Source of the DNA: Arenicellales bacterium
GTDB lineage: Bacteria; Pseudomonadota; Gammaproteobacteria; BMS3Bbin11
NCBI GenBank assembly: GCA_029287965.1
Contig: JARFQC010000169.1
Span: 1-8,804 of the forward strand
Reading direction: 5' to 3'
Length of the DNA: 8,804 nt
Shown in pieces: positions 1-6,892 of the stretch (position 1 is its first letter; each line of letters opens with the position of its first letter). The translations under genes and the position numbers were made by a program. The notes below the pieces were generated by a model. That model was given only the letters and a program-made list of their open reading frames with translations, did no database searches and was not told where the DNA came from.

Positions 1-8
1 CAGTCAGA

Positions 9-2555
9 TCAGGCACGTACGATTTTGACCGCGCACTTCTTGAAGTCCGTTTCCTTGGACAATGGATCGGTCGCGTCGAGCGTCAGCTTGTTGACCAGGC
101 GACCGGCATCGAACCATGGGATGAAGATCAGACCTTCCGGCGTCTTGTTACGGCCTCGCGTTTCCACGCGTGCCGTCATCTCACCGCGGCGGGTGACTGC
201 CTTGGCCAGCATGCCACGCTTCAGGCCGCGCTTCTGTGCATCGTCCGGATGCATGAAGATCACGGCATCCGGGAAGGCACGGTAAAGTTCGGGGACACGC
301 CGCGTCATGGAACCGGAATGCCAGTGCTCCAGCACGCGGCCGGTGCAAAGCCACAGGTCGTACTCGGCATCCGGGCTTTCGGCAGGTGGCTCGTATGGCG
401 CGGTGATGATATTGGCGCGGCCGTCCGGCTTGCCATAGAACTTCACTTCCTCGCCTGCCTTGACGTAAGGATCGTAGCCCTCGCGATAACGCCACAGGGT
501 TTCCTTGCCGTCGATAACCGGCCAGCGCAGGCCGCGCACGTTGTGATAGGTATCGTAGTCGGCCAGCTCATGTCCGACCTTCGGACCTTCGAACTGGAAG
601 CGGCGATATTCCTCGAACAGACCTTTCTGCAGGTAGTAACCAAAGTCCTGCATTTCGTCGTTTTCATAAACGTTGCCGCGGTTGTCGGTAACGTCCTGCT
701 TCGGGAACTGGTCGACCTGGCCGTTGGCATACAGCACGTCGTAGAGGGTCTTGCCGCGATACTCGGGCATCTTGGCCAGCAGTTCTTCCGGCCAGGCGTC
801 CTCGACCTTGAAGTACTTGGAGAACTCGACCATTTGCCAGACATCGGACTTGGACTCACCGGGTGCCTTGACCTGCTGGCGCCAGAACTGGGTACGCCGC
901 TCGGCGTTACCGTAAGCGCCCTCTTTCTCGATCCACATCGCAGTCGGCAGGATCAGGTCTGCGGCCTGTGCAGAGACAGTCGGGTACGGATCGGACACGA
1001 CCACGAAGGCATCCGGGTTGCGCCAGCCGGGATAGGTTTCCTCGTTCATGTTCGGCGCAGCCTGCATGTTGTTGTTGCACTGCACCCAGTAGCAGTTCAG
1101 CTTGCCGTCCTTGAGCATGCGGCTCTGCAGCACGGCATGGTAGCCAACCTTGCCGGGCACGGTGCCCTCGGGCAGTTTCCAGATCTTCTCGGCCATGTCG
1201 CGGTGTGCTTTCTTCTTGACCACGTAGTCGGCCGGCAGGCGATGAGAGAAAGTACCGACCTCGCGTGCCGTGCCGCAGGCAGATGGCTGCCCGGTCAGAG
1301 AGAACGGGCTGTTGCCCGGCTCGGAGATCTTGCCCATCAGCAGGTGTACGTTATAGAGCAGGCCGTTAACCCACACACCACGAGTGTGCTGGTTGAAGCC
1401 CATGGTCCAGTAGGACGTGACCTTCCTGTCTGGATCGGCATATAACCTGGCCAGACGGATGAGTTTCTCGGCCGGAACACCGGACAGTTCGACGGTCTTT
1501 TCCAGTGTGTAGGGTTTAACCGATTCGACGTATTCCTCCCAGGTGATTTTAGAAAGCTTGCCCTTGCCCGGGTTCTTGGCGGCCTTTTCCAGCGGGTGAT
1601 CGGGGCGCAGACCGTAACCGATGTCGGTCGGGGTCTTGGTGAAATTGACGTGCTTGTCGATGAAGTCCTGGTTATAGGCCTTGTTCTCGATGATGTAGTT
1701 GGCGATGTAGTTGAGGATCGCCAGGTCACTCTGCGGTTCGAAGATCATGCTGTTGTCGGACAGTTCGAAGCTGCGATGTTCAAAGGTAGACAACACGTGT
1801 ACCTCGCAACCGGGCTTGGTCAAACGCGTGTCGGTCAGGCGTGACCACAGGATCGGATGCATCTCTGCCATGTTGGATCCCCACAGCACGAATGCATCGG
1901 CATGCTCGAGGTCGTCGTAGCAGCCCATAGGTTCGTCTGAACCGAAGGCACGGATAAAGGCGCCTACCGCCGATGCCATGCAGTGGCGTGCATTGGGGTC
2001 GATGTTGTTGGAACGAAAACCGGCCTTGTACAGCTTGGACGCGGCGTAGCCTTCCCACACGGTCCACTGCCCGGAACCGAACATGCCAACCCGCGATGTG
2101 ATCTGGTCGGCCGGTTTGCCGGCATTCTCTTCCATGCTGCGTTTCATGGCAGCCTTCCACTTGTCGGACATGACCGTAAAGGCCTCTTCCCAGGAAACCG
2201 CTTCGAACTCACCGTCCTTGTCGAATTTTCCGTTCTTCTTGCGCAGCAGCGGCTGGGTCAGGCGATCCTTGCCGTAAGGAATCTTGGACAGAAAATAACC
2301 CTTGATGCAGTTCAGTCCACGGTTGACGGGGGCATCCGGGTCGCCCTGGGTTGCCACGACACGGCCATCCTTGGTACCGATCAGTACGGAACAGCCGACA
2401 CCGCAATAGCGGCAGGCAGCCTTGTCCCAGCGGATGTCATCCGTGGCCTTGGCCTTGGCCTGTGCGGTATCGATACCCGGGACGGTAATGCCGGCAACAG
2501 CGGCGGTGGATGCAATAGCATTGGTCTTGATGAAATCACGGCGTGTCAGTTTCAT
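9..2555 (-). CDS. napA: Periplasmic nitrate reductase, large catalytic subunit NapA
   Basis: Reduces nitrate to nitrite in the periplasm with a bis-MGD molybdenum cofactor and one [4Fe-4S] cluster. The 848-residue protein is full length (E. coli NapA is 828). Residues 4-10 read TRRDFIK, a textbook twin-arginine export motif, followed by an Ala-rich hydrophobic stretch and a likely cleavage site after AQA (31-33). Cluster cysteines are C48, C51, C55 and C83, with the conserved Lys85 two residues after the last. C192 in NARHCMASAV is the expected molybdenum ligand. The start is supported by an AGGAGT Shine-Dalgarno seven bases upstream and by an ATGA overlap with the napD stop. It is the third gene of napFDA; the remaining electron-transfer genes (napGH, napB or napC) would lie beyond position 1. 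Long plus-strand open frames inside it are antisense shadows. The identity is secure. Confidence 0.97.
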   Translation of the reverse strand: MKLTRRDFIKTNAIASTAAVAGITVPGIDTAQAKAKATDDIRWDKAACRYCGVGCSVLIGTKDGRVVATQGDPDAPVNRGLNCIKGYFLSKIPYGKDRLTQPLLRKKNGKFDKDGEFEAVSWEEAFTVMSDKWKAAMKRSMEENAGKPADQITSRVGMFGSGQWTVWEGYAASKLYKAGFRSNNIDPNARHCMASAVGAFIRAFGSDEPMGCYDDLEHADAFVLWGSNMAEMHPILWSRLTDTRLTKPGCEVHVLSTFEHRSFELSDNSMIFEPQSDLAILNYIANYIIENKAYNQDFIDKHVNFTKTPTDIGYGLRPDHPLEKAAKNPGKGKLSKITWEEYVESVKPYTLEKTVELSGVPAEKLIRLARLYADPDRKVTSYWTMGFNQHTRGVWVNGLLYNVHLLMGKISEPGNSPFSLTGQPSACGTAREVGTFSHRLPADYVVKKKAHRDMAEKIWKLPEGTVPGKVGYHAVLQSRMLKDGKLNCYWVQCNNNMQAAPNMNEETYPGWRNPDAFVVVSDPYPTVSAQAADLILPTAMWIEKEGAYGNAERRTQFWRQQVKAPGESKSDVWQMVEFSKYFKVEDAWPEELLAKMPEYRGKTLYDVLYANGQVDQFPKQDVTDNRGNVYENDEMQDFGYYLQKGLFEEYRRFQFEGPKVGHELADYDTYHNVRGLRWPVIDGKETLWRYREGYDPYVKAGEEVKFYGKPDGRANIITAPYEPPAESPDAEYDLWLCTGRVLEHWHSGSMTRRVPELYRAFPDAVIFMHPDDAQKRGLKRGMLAKAVTRRGEMTARVETRGRNKTPEGLIFIPWFDAGRLVNKLTLDATDPLSKETDFKKCAVKIVRA

Positions 2556-2815
2556 GATGCTGACTCCTGTTGGGTATCGTGTTGATCTGAATACTGGTAA
2601 ACGAGTGACGCCGAGACGACGCCGTCGAGAAACTGGATGTTGTGAACGGTGTCGGACACGTGGCGGGGATCTTCGTCCTCGACCGTGACCACCATACGCC
2701 CCGACTCGGCCGCATGGACTTCGACACCGGGGATGGCTTGCAGGGCGGCGCTTATATCAGCCGTACGACTGTCGCGCGATCGCACAACCATTCCACAAAT
2801 ATTGAATCCTGACAT
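2552..2815 (-). CDS. napD: NapD, maturation chaperone of NapA
   Basis: A small cytoplasmic chaperone that binds the twin-arginine signal peptide of NapA and holds back export until the molybdenum cofactor is inserted. The 87-residue length equals that of E. coli NapD. The N-terminus MSGFNICGMVV and the pattern of an IPGVEVH segment, a GRMVVTVED strand and a final GVVSASLVYQY strand fit the ferredoxin-like fold of the family. Its TGA overlaps the napA ATG by four bases, and it starts two bases after the napF stop, so the three genes are very probably translated together. A strong Shine-Dalgarno (GGAGGTGG) sits in the last codons of napF. The C-terminal tail after about residue 77 is polar and probably disordered. 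No anomalies seen. Confidence 0.93.
   Translation of the reverse strand: MSGFNICGMVVRSRDSRTADISAALQAIPGVEVHAAESGRMVVTVEDEDPRHVSDTVHNIQFLDGVVSASLVYQYSDQHDTQQESAS
2563..2568 (-). promoter_or_regulatory. Ribosome binding site of napA
   Basis: AGGAGT on the minus strand, seven bases before the napA ATG and inside the end of napD. It fixes the napA start and supports coupled translation across the four-base overlap. Confidence 0.75.
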
Positions 2816-2817
2816 TG

Positions 2818-3339
2818 TTAAGCCACCTCCAGGTTGTCATGTATTGTTATGGCATCCGCCGGGCAGGACGGGATGCATTGTCCGCAGCCATTGCAGGCTG
2901 CCGGATTGATTTCAGGCAGGGATCTGCCACCGGTCAGCAAAGTGAATCCAATGGCGCGGGCATCGCAGTGGTCACCGCAGGCCCTGCATACCACGCCTTT
3001 TACCGACAGGCAGTTATCGTTGACGCGCATGACATGCTGCCATGCCTGGTCGATATCGGTGCGCAGGCCCTGCAATGCGCCGGTCTTACAGGCCTCCAGG
3101 CACTCGGCGCAATACGTGCAGCCTGCCTTAACGAAGCTCGCTTGTGGATAGTGGTCCTCAGCCTGTTTAAGAAGGTGTTCCGGGCAGGCGTTTATACAGT
3201 CGTTGCAGCGGGTGCAGCACTCGAGGAACAACTGCTCTGTGATGGACCAGGGTGGGCGCACCCGATGCACCAGTTTGGTGAAATTGCCCTTTAGAAAATT
3301 GCGCCGCGACGATGATTGCGTGCTAAGTTCCGATTTCAT
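2818..3339 (-). CDS. napF: NapF, ferredoxin-type iron-sulfur protein
   Basis: A cytoplasmic polyferredoxin that interacts with NapA and is thought to help its iron-sulfur or redox maturation before export. The 173 residues carry three canonical CxxCxxCxxxC motifs: C42/45/48/52 followed by Pro, C74/77/80/84, and C149/152/155/159 followed by Pro. A degenerate group lies between them (C118, C121, C125, with C110 upstream). This order and spacing match NapF and separate it from the larger NapG. Residues 11-17 read SRRNFLK, which resembles a twin-arginine motif, but no hydrophobic stretch follows, so export is unlikely and a cytoplasmic place is inferred. It is the first gene of the nap operon, two bases ahead of napD. 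Its own ribosome binding site is weak (AAGAG about ten bases upstream). Confidence 0.92.
   Translation of the reverse strand: MKSELSTQSSSRRNFLKGNFTKLVHRVRPPWSITEQLFLECCTRCNDCINACPEHLLKQAEDHYPQASFVKAGCTYCAECLEACKTGALQGLRTDIDQAWQHVMRVNDNCLSVKGVVCRACGDHCDARAIGFTLLTGGRSLPEINPAACNGCGQCIPSCPADAITIHDNLEVA
2823..2830 (-). promoter_or_regulatory. Ribosome binding site of napD
   Basis: GGAGGTGG on the minus strand, seven bases before the napD ATG and within the napF coding end. It is the strongest Shine-Dalgarno seen in the window, in keeping with a chaperone needed in good supply. Confidence 0.8.
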
Positions 3340-3369
3340 TCTGTAACACTCTTGTCATATTTCTTCTGG

Positions 3370-3411
3370 AGGATAGACCTGTATAACCCCGTCCACCTTG
3401 ACCTTGATCAA
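3370..3411 (-). promoter_or_regulatory. Putative FNR-type promoter of napFDA
   Basis: TTGACCTTGATCAA at 3398-3411 matches the FNR consensus TTGAT-N4-ATCAA at nine of ten defined bases. On the minus strand a TATCCT -10-like hexamer lies at 3370-3375, about 32 bases from the box centre, which is the spacing of a class II FNR-activated promoter (box centred near -41.5). Transcription would start near 3363, giving a leader of about 24 bases before napF. Anaerobic activation of nap by FNR is established in E. coli; its use here is inference from site and spacing. No NarL/NarP or NarP-like heptamer pair was clear. Confidence 0.6.
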
Positions 3412-3489
3412 TCGGGCCTGCTGCATAAGTAATTGCTGTATGGCTAATAAAACGTGATGGCATAAATAGTGCATTCTTTACCCTATCGA

Positions 3490-3517
3490 TTGAAAAGCCG
3501 CGAAAATAGGACATAAC
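3490..3517 (+). promoter_or_regulatory. Candidate sigma-70 promoter of the ATP-grasp operon
   Basis: TTGAAA at 3490-3495 (five of six) and CATAAC at 3512-3517 (four of six) are 16 bases apart. The start of transcription would fall near 3523-3525, only about ten bases before the ATG at 3534. This would explain why no Shine-Dalgarno is visible at a useful distance. The call rests on hexamer matching only. Confidence 0.35.
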
Positions 3518-3533
3518 GCACCAATGCAGTGCA

Positions 3534-4985
3534 ATGACAATTGACTGGAAAAGCTATGACCCGGGAGAGTGCTATGACGAGATCATCAGCACGCCCGGCT
3601 ACGCGCGCCAGGCAGCGAAAAACCTGGCTGCGTGGCTACGCCGCCTGAGTCACGAAGACCTGCAATCGCGCAAACTGGATGCAGAACTGGCAATCATCGA
3701 CAAGGGTGTTACGTTCACAGTCTACAGCGATGGCGAGAACATAGACCGGGCATGGCCGTTCGATATCGTCCCGCGCGTGATCCCGCTACGCGAATGGCAA
3801 GTCATCGAAGCCGGCCTGAAACAGCGCCTGCAAGCACTCAACCTGTTCATCGACGACCTCTATCACGATCGCAAGATCATCCGTGACGGTATCGTACCGG
3901 AATCACTGATCAAGGAATCCAGGGGCTACCGTGAGGAATGCATCGGCATCAAGCCTGCGCATCGGGTCTGGGCACACATCTGCGGCAGTGACCTGGTGCG
4001 TGACGCAGATGGCACGATGTATGTTCTGGAAGACAATCTGCGCGTGCCATCCGGTGTGTCATACATGCTCGAAAATCGCGAAGTGACGAAGCGTGTCCTG
4101 CCGGAAATGTTCGAGAACAACACGATCCTTCCAGTCGACGATTATCCTGACAACCTGCTGGAGATGCTGCAATCCATCTCACCTCGACAACGCGCCAAGC
4201 CCGAAGTCGCCGTGCTGACACCGGGCATCTATAACTCGGCCTATTTCGAACATGCCTTTCTGGCCCGAAGCATGGGCGCAGAGCTGGTCGAAGGCGTCGA
4301 CCTGGTAGTAGACAAGGATGATTGCGTTTTTATGAAAACAATACACGGGCTGGAACGCATTGACGTAATTTACCGGCGAGTGGACGACCTGTTTCTTGAT
4401 CCTGAAATTTTTAATCCGGATTCGGCCCTGGGAGTATCCGGACTTATGCGTGCGTGGCGCAAGGGCAATGTGGCATTGGCCAATGCACCTGGCTGCGGTG
4501 TGGCAGACGATAAAGTCGTGTATTCCTATGTCCCGGACATCATACGCTACTACCTGGACGAGGATGCCATGCTGCCGAACGTGCCAACCTATCGCTGCAA
4601 CGACAAGAAACAACGCGAACACGTCCTGGCCAATCTCGAAACGATGGTCGTCAAACCGGCCAACGAATCGGGTGGCTACGGCATGCTGGTCGGACCACAA
4701 TCGACGAAAAAGGAGCGCGAAGAATTCAGACAGCTGATCTGCAAACAACCGCGTAACTATATCGGCCAGCCTGCTCTGCAACTATCCACCGCTCCTACCC
4801 TGTGTGATGGCACCGTCGAACCCCGACACCTGGACCTACGGCCCTTCATTCTGCAAGGGAAGGATATCCGGGTCACGGCAGGAGGATTGACACGGGTCGC
4901 CATGAAGAAGGGCTCACTGGTTGTCAACTCGTCACAGGGCGGTGGCAGTAAAGACACCTGGATTATTGACCAGGACAAGAACTGA
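3534..4985 (+). CDS. Circularly permuted type 2 ATP-grasp protein (predicted peptide/amide ligase)
   Basis: Member of the DUF404/DUF407 (COG2308) family, predicted to ligate an amino or peptide substrate at the expense of ATP; the real substrate is unknown. The 483 residues carry the family's signature blocks in order: GVTFTVY (58-64), PFDIVPRVIP (75-84), EAGLKQRLQALNLFIDDLYH (92-111), LEDNLRVPSGVSYMLENRE (165-183), YRRVDDLFLDP (280-290), NAPGCGVADDK (317-327), KPANESGGYGM (374-384) with the nucleotide-binding Lys and Gly loop, HLDLRPF (432-438) and SSQGGGSKDTW (466-476). All look intact. The ATG is the only plausible start, since an in-frame stop lies at 3507-3509; no good Shine-Dalgarno precedes it. 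Its TGA shares one base with the ATG of the alpha-E gene. Pairing with alpha-E and Anbu is a known genomic association. The family call is firm, the reaction inferred. Confidence 0.93.
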   Translation: MTIDWKSYDPGECYDEIISTPGYARQAAKNLAAWLRRLSHEDLQSRKLDAELAIIDKGVTFTVYSDGENIDRAWPFDIVPRVIPLREWQVIEAGLKQRLQALNLFIDDLYHDRKIIRDGIVPESLIKESRGYREECIGIKPAHRVWAHICGSDLVRDADGTMYVLEDNLRVPSGVSYMLENREVTKRVLPEMFENNTILPVDDYPDNLLEMLQSISPRQRAKPEVAVLTPGIYNSAYFEHAFLARSMGAELVEGVDLVVDKDDCVFMKTIHGLERIDVIYRRVDDLFLDPEIFNPDSALGVSGLMRAWRKGNVALANAPGCGVADDKVVYSYVPDIIRYYLDEDAMLPNVPTYRCNDKKQREHVLANLETMVVKPANESGGYGMLVGPQSTKKEREEFRQLICKQPRNYIGQPALQLSTAPTLCDGTVEPRHLDLRPFILQGKDIRVTAGGLTRVAMKKGSLVVNSSQGGGSKDTWIIDQDKN

Positions 4986-5902
4986 TGTTGTCACGCGTTG
5001 CAAGGAGGGTTTACTGGATGTCGCGCTACATCGAGCGTGCAGAGAACACTGCCCGCCTGGTCAATACCTATCATTTTCTTACGATGGATCTACCACGTAA
5101 CACAGGCGTGAGCTGGGACCTGCTGCCTACCATCACCGGAGGTAAATATAGCTTTTCAGACCACTACCAGCGTCATGATGAGCGCAATACCGTCAAGTTC
5201 CTTCTTGCTGACAGCTTCAATCCGGGAGCGCTGGTCAACTCCATCAGCAATGCCCGGGAAAATTGTCGTACTTGCCGTGAGACGCTGCCGGGTTCAGCCT
5301 GGGAAGTCGTTAATGAGCTGTATCACTACTCGAAAAACCATGTCATGGAGGCATTACCGCGCCGTGGTCGTTTCAATTACCTGACCGAAATTATTCATCG
5401 CAGTCAGCAGCTTACCGGCCTGCTCGCAGGAACCATGAGCCACGACCATGCCTATGATTTCATTCGCATAGGGCGTAATCTGGAGCGGGCAGATATGACC
5501 ACTCGCGTTGTAGATATCGGTGCCATGAGCCTGAAGAATCCGGATGAAGCAGTCACCCTCGACGTACACGTCTGGACCAGCATGCTGCGTGCACTCGGTG
5601 CTTACCAGATGTACCGCAAGGATGTGCAGCATGGAGTTAAATATGAAGACGTAGTGCGATTCCTGCTGCAGAATGCCCTGCTGCCGCGTTCAGTCGCTTT
5701 CTGCATCAACGAGGTTGAAGAAAGTGTTGGTAAACTACCGCTATACAAGGATACCCTTAAACCAATCCGCAGTGTGCATCGCAGCGTGCAGAGAATCGCG
5801 CCCGACAAACTCGATGCGCACGACCTGCATAAGGAAGTCGACCATTTACAAGTCGGTATATCCGAGATTCACAACCAGATTCGCAAGACCTGGTTTGCCT
5901 GA
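4985..5902 (+). CDS. Alpha-E domain protein (DUF403)
   Basis: An all-helical protein of the alpha-E family (COG2307), the constant partner of circularly permuted ATP-grasp ligases. Its biochemical role is not known; it is thought to act with the ligase on the same substrate. The 305 residues are close to the usual length. The N-terminus MLSRVARRVYWMSRYIERAEN (1-21) is the family hallmark, and the internal repeat-like motif IGRNLERADMTTRV (162-175) and LPRSVAFCI (233-241) are also typical. The start overlaps the upstream stop as TGATG, with AGGA about nine bases before it, so translation is probably coupled to the ATP-grasp gene. Family members often occur as a C-terminal fusion to the ATP-grasp or as a separate gene; here it is separate. 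Very likely cytoplasmic, as no signal peptide is seen. Confidence 0.93.
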   Translation: MLSRVARRVYWMSRYIERAENTARLVNTYHFLTMDLPRNTGVSWDLLPTITGGKYSFSDHYQRHDERNTVKFLLADSFNPGALVNSISNARENCRTCRETLPGSAWEVVNELYHYSKNHVMEALPRRGRFNYLTEIIHRSQQLTGLLAGTMSHDHAYDFIRIGRNLERADMTTRVVDIGAMSLKNPDEAVTLDVHVWTSMLRALGAYQMYRKDVQHGVKYEDVVRFLLQNALLPRSVAFCINEVEESVGKLPLYKDTLKPIRSVHRSVQRIAPDKLDAHDLHKEVDHLQVGISEIHNQIRKTWFA

Positions 5903-5906
5903 TAAG
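5903..5906 (+). promoter_or_regulatory. Ribosome binding site deciding a GTG start
   Basis: TAAGG just after the alpha-E stop lies eight bases before GTG at 5915. An ATG at 5913 overlaps this GTG but runs straight into TGA, so the GTG start is preferred. Confidence 0.55.
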
Positions 5907-5914
5907 GCATCAAT

Positions 5915-6892
5915 GTGAAGCGTTTTACCTGCCAATGCGGGCAGAATCTTTATTTTGATAACAGCCGTTGCCTGGCCTGCGGTAACAGCGTGGGATTCGA
6001 TCCCGAGTTAGGCGACATCGTCAACCTGGATCCAGCAAAGCAGCGCCAATGCCAGAATGGCACCGACTACAATGTCTGCAACTGGCTGGTCCCTCAGCAA
6101 GAGAAAAAGACTCTGTGCACCTCGTGCCGCATAACGCACATTACACCCGACCTGTCACACGAGCAAAACATCAGACGCTGGCGAATACTGGAAATTGCCA
6201 AACGGCGCCTACTTTACAACCTGATGCAGTTCAACCTGTCCATCGCAGAGGATGCAGCGCACGGACAACCCGCGCTATCTTTTCAGTTTCTCGAAGACCA
6301 GGGCAGCAACCCTTTGGTGGCTGAAACATTTGTTCGCACAGGACACGCCAGTGGCGTAATTACCATTAACGTTACTGAAGCCGACGATGTGCTGCGCGAG
6401 GCCAACCGTCTGATGATGAACGAGGCATATCGCACCCCGCTTGGTCACTGTCGACATGAAAGTGGTCATTACTACTATGACCGCCTGATACGTGGCACTG
6501 ACCTGGAAGGCGTCTTCAGGGCTCTGTTCGGCGATCCGGATATCGATTACGAACAGGCGCTTCAGGACTACTATGCCAACCCACCCTCACATCGTCCTGA
6601 CGACGGCTATATAAGCAATTATGCCCAGTCACACCCGCTGGAAGACTGGGCGGAATGCTGGGCCCATTATTTGCATATCAACGATACGCTCGAAACAGCA
6701 GCTTCCTGGGGAGTAATGACGCTTAAACGTGATCACGACGATGCCGATCAGTGGCTGCGTGAATGGCTTGAGCTGTCAGTGATCCTGAACGAGATGAATC
6801 GCAGCATGGGCCTGGCTGATGCCTATCCGTTTACGCTAACCGGTGCGATCAATGCCAAGCTGCGGTTTATTAACTCGGTGGTAGGTCAGTAG
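5915..6892 (+). CDS. Zinc-ribbon zinc-dependent metallopeptidase (DUF2248-type, COG4307-like)
   Basis: A putative cytoplasmic zincin peptidase of 325 residues; its substrate is unknown. The N-terminus holds a zinc ribbon (C6, C8, C19, C22), and a second cysteine group (C46, C55, C68, C71) may bind another zinc. The catalytic motif is HESGH at 181-185, in the setting GHCRHESGHYYYDRL, with Glu182 as general base. The downstream block PLEDWAECWAHYLH (241-254) is the family's conserved region and probably supplies the third zinc ligand (Glu247 is the best candidate). There is no signal peptide or membrane segment. It starts at GTG, 12 bases after the alpha-E stop, so it belongs to the same operon as the ATP-grasp pair. 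Its last 23 bases overlap the end of the oppositely oriented Anbu gene. Family call firm from HExxH and context; role inferred. Confidence 0.88.
   Translation: MKRFTCQCGQNLYFDNSRCLACGNSVGFDPELGDIVNLDPAKQRQCQNGTDYNVCNWLVPQQEKKTLCTSCRITHITPDLSHEQNIRRWRILEIAKRRLLYNLMQFNLSIAEDAAHGQPALSFQFLEDQGSNPLVAETFVRTGHASGVITINVTEADDVLREANRLMMNEAYRTPLGHCRHESGHYYYDRLIRGTDLEGVFRALFGDPDIDYEQALQDYYANPPSHRPDDGYISNYAQSHPLEDWAECWAHYLHINDTLETAASWGVMTLKRDHDDADQWLREWLELSVILNEMNRSMGLADAYPFTLTGAINAKLRFINSVVGQ

Noticed and set aside
249..1445. 398-codon plus-strand open frame antisense to napA
   Set aside because: It lies wholly inside a full-length, motif-complete napA; the open frame follows from GC-rich codon bias and shows no domain I recognise.
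1983..2585. 200-codon plus-strand open frame antisense to the 5' part of napA
   Set aside because: Shadow of napA covering its signal peptide and cluster region, with no ribosome binding site or recognisable motif.
3323..3514. 63-codon minus-strand frame spanning the napF promoter
   Set aside because: It covers the FNR-type box and the napF start in another frame, has no family resemblance, and regulatory DNA explains the region better.
4179..4781. 200-codon minus-strand open frame inside the ATP-grasp gene
   Set aside because: The sense strand encodes all the family motifs over the same bases; the antisense product has no recognisable features.
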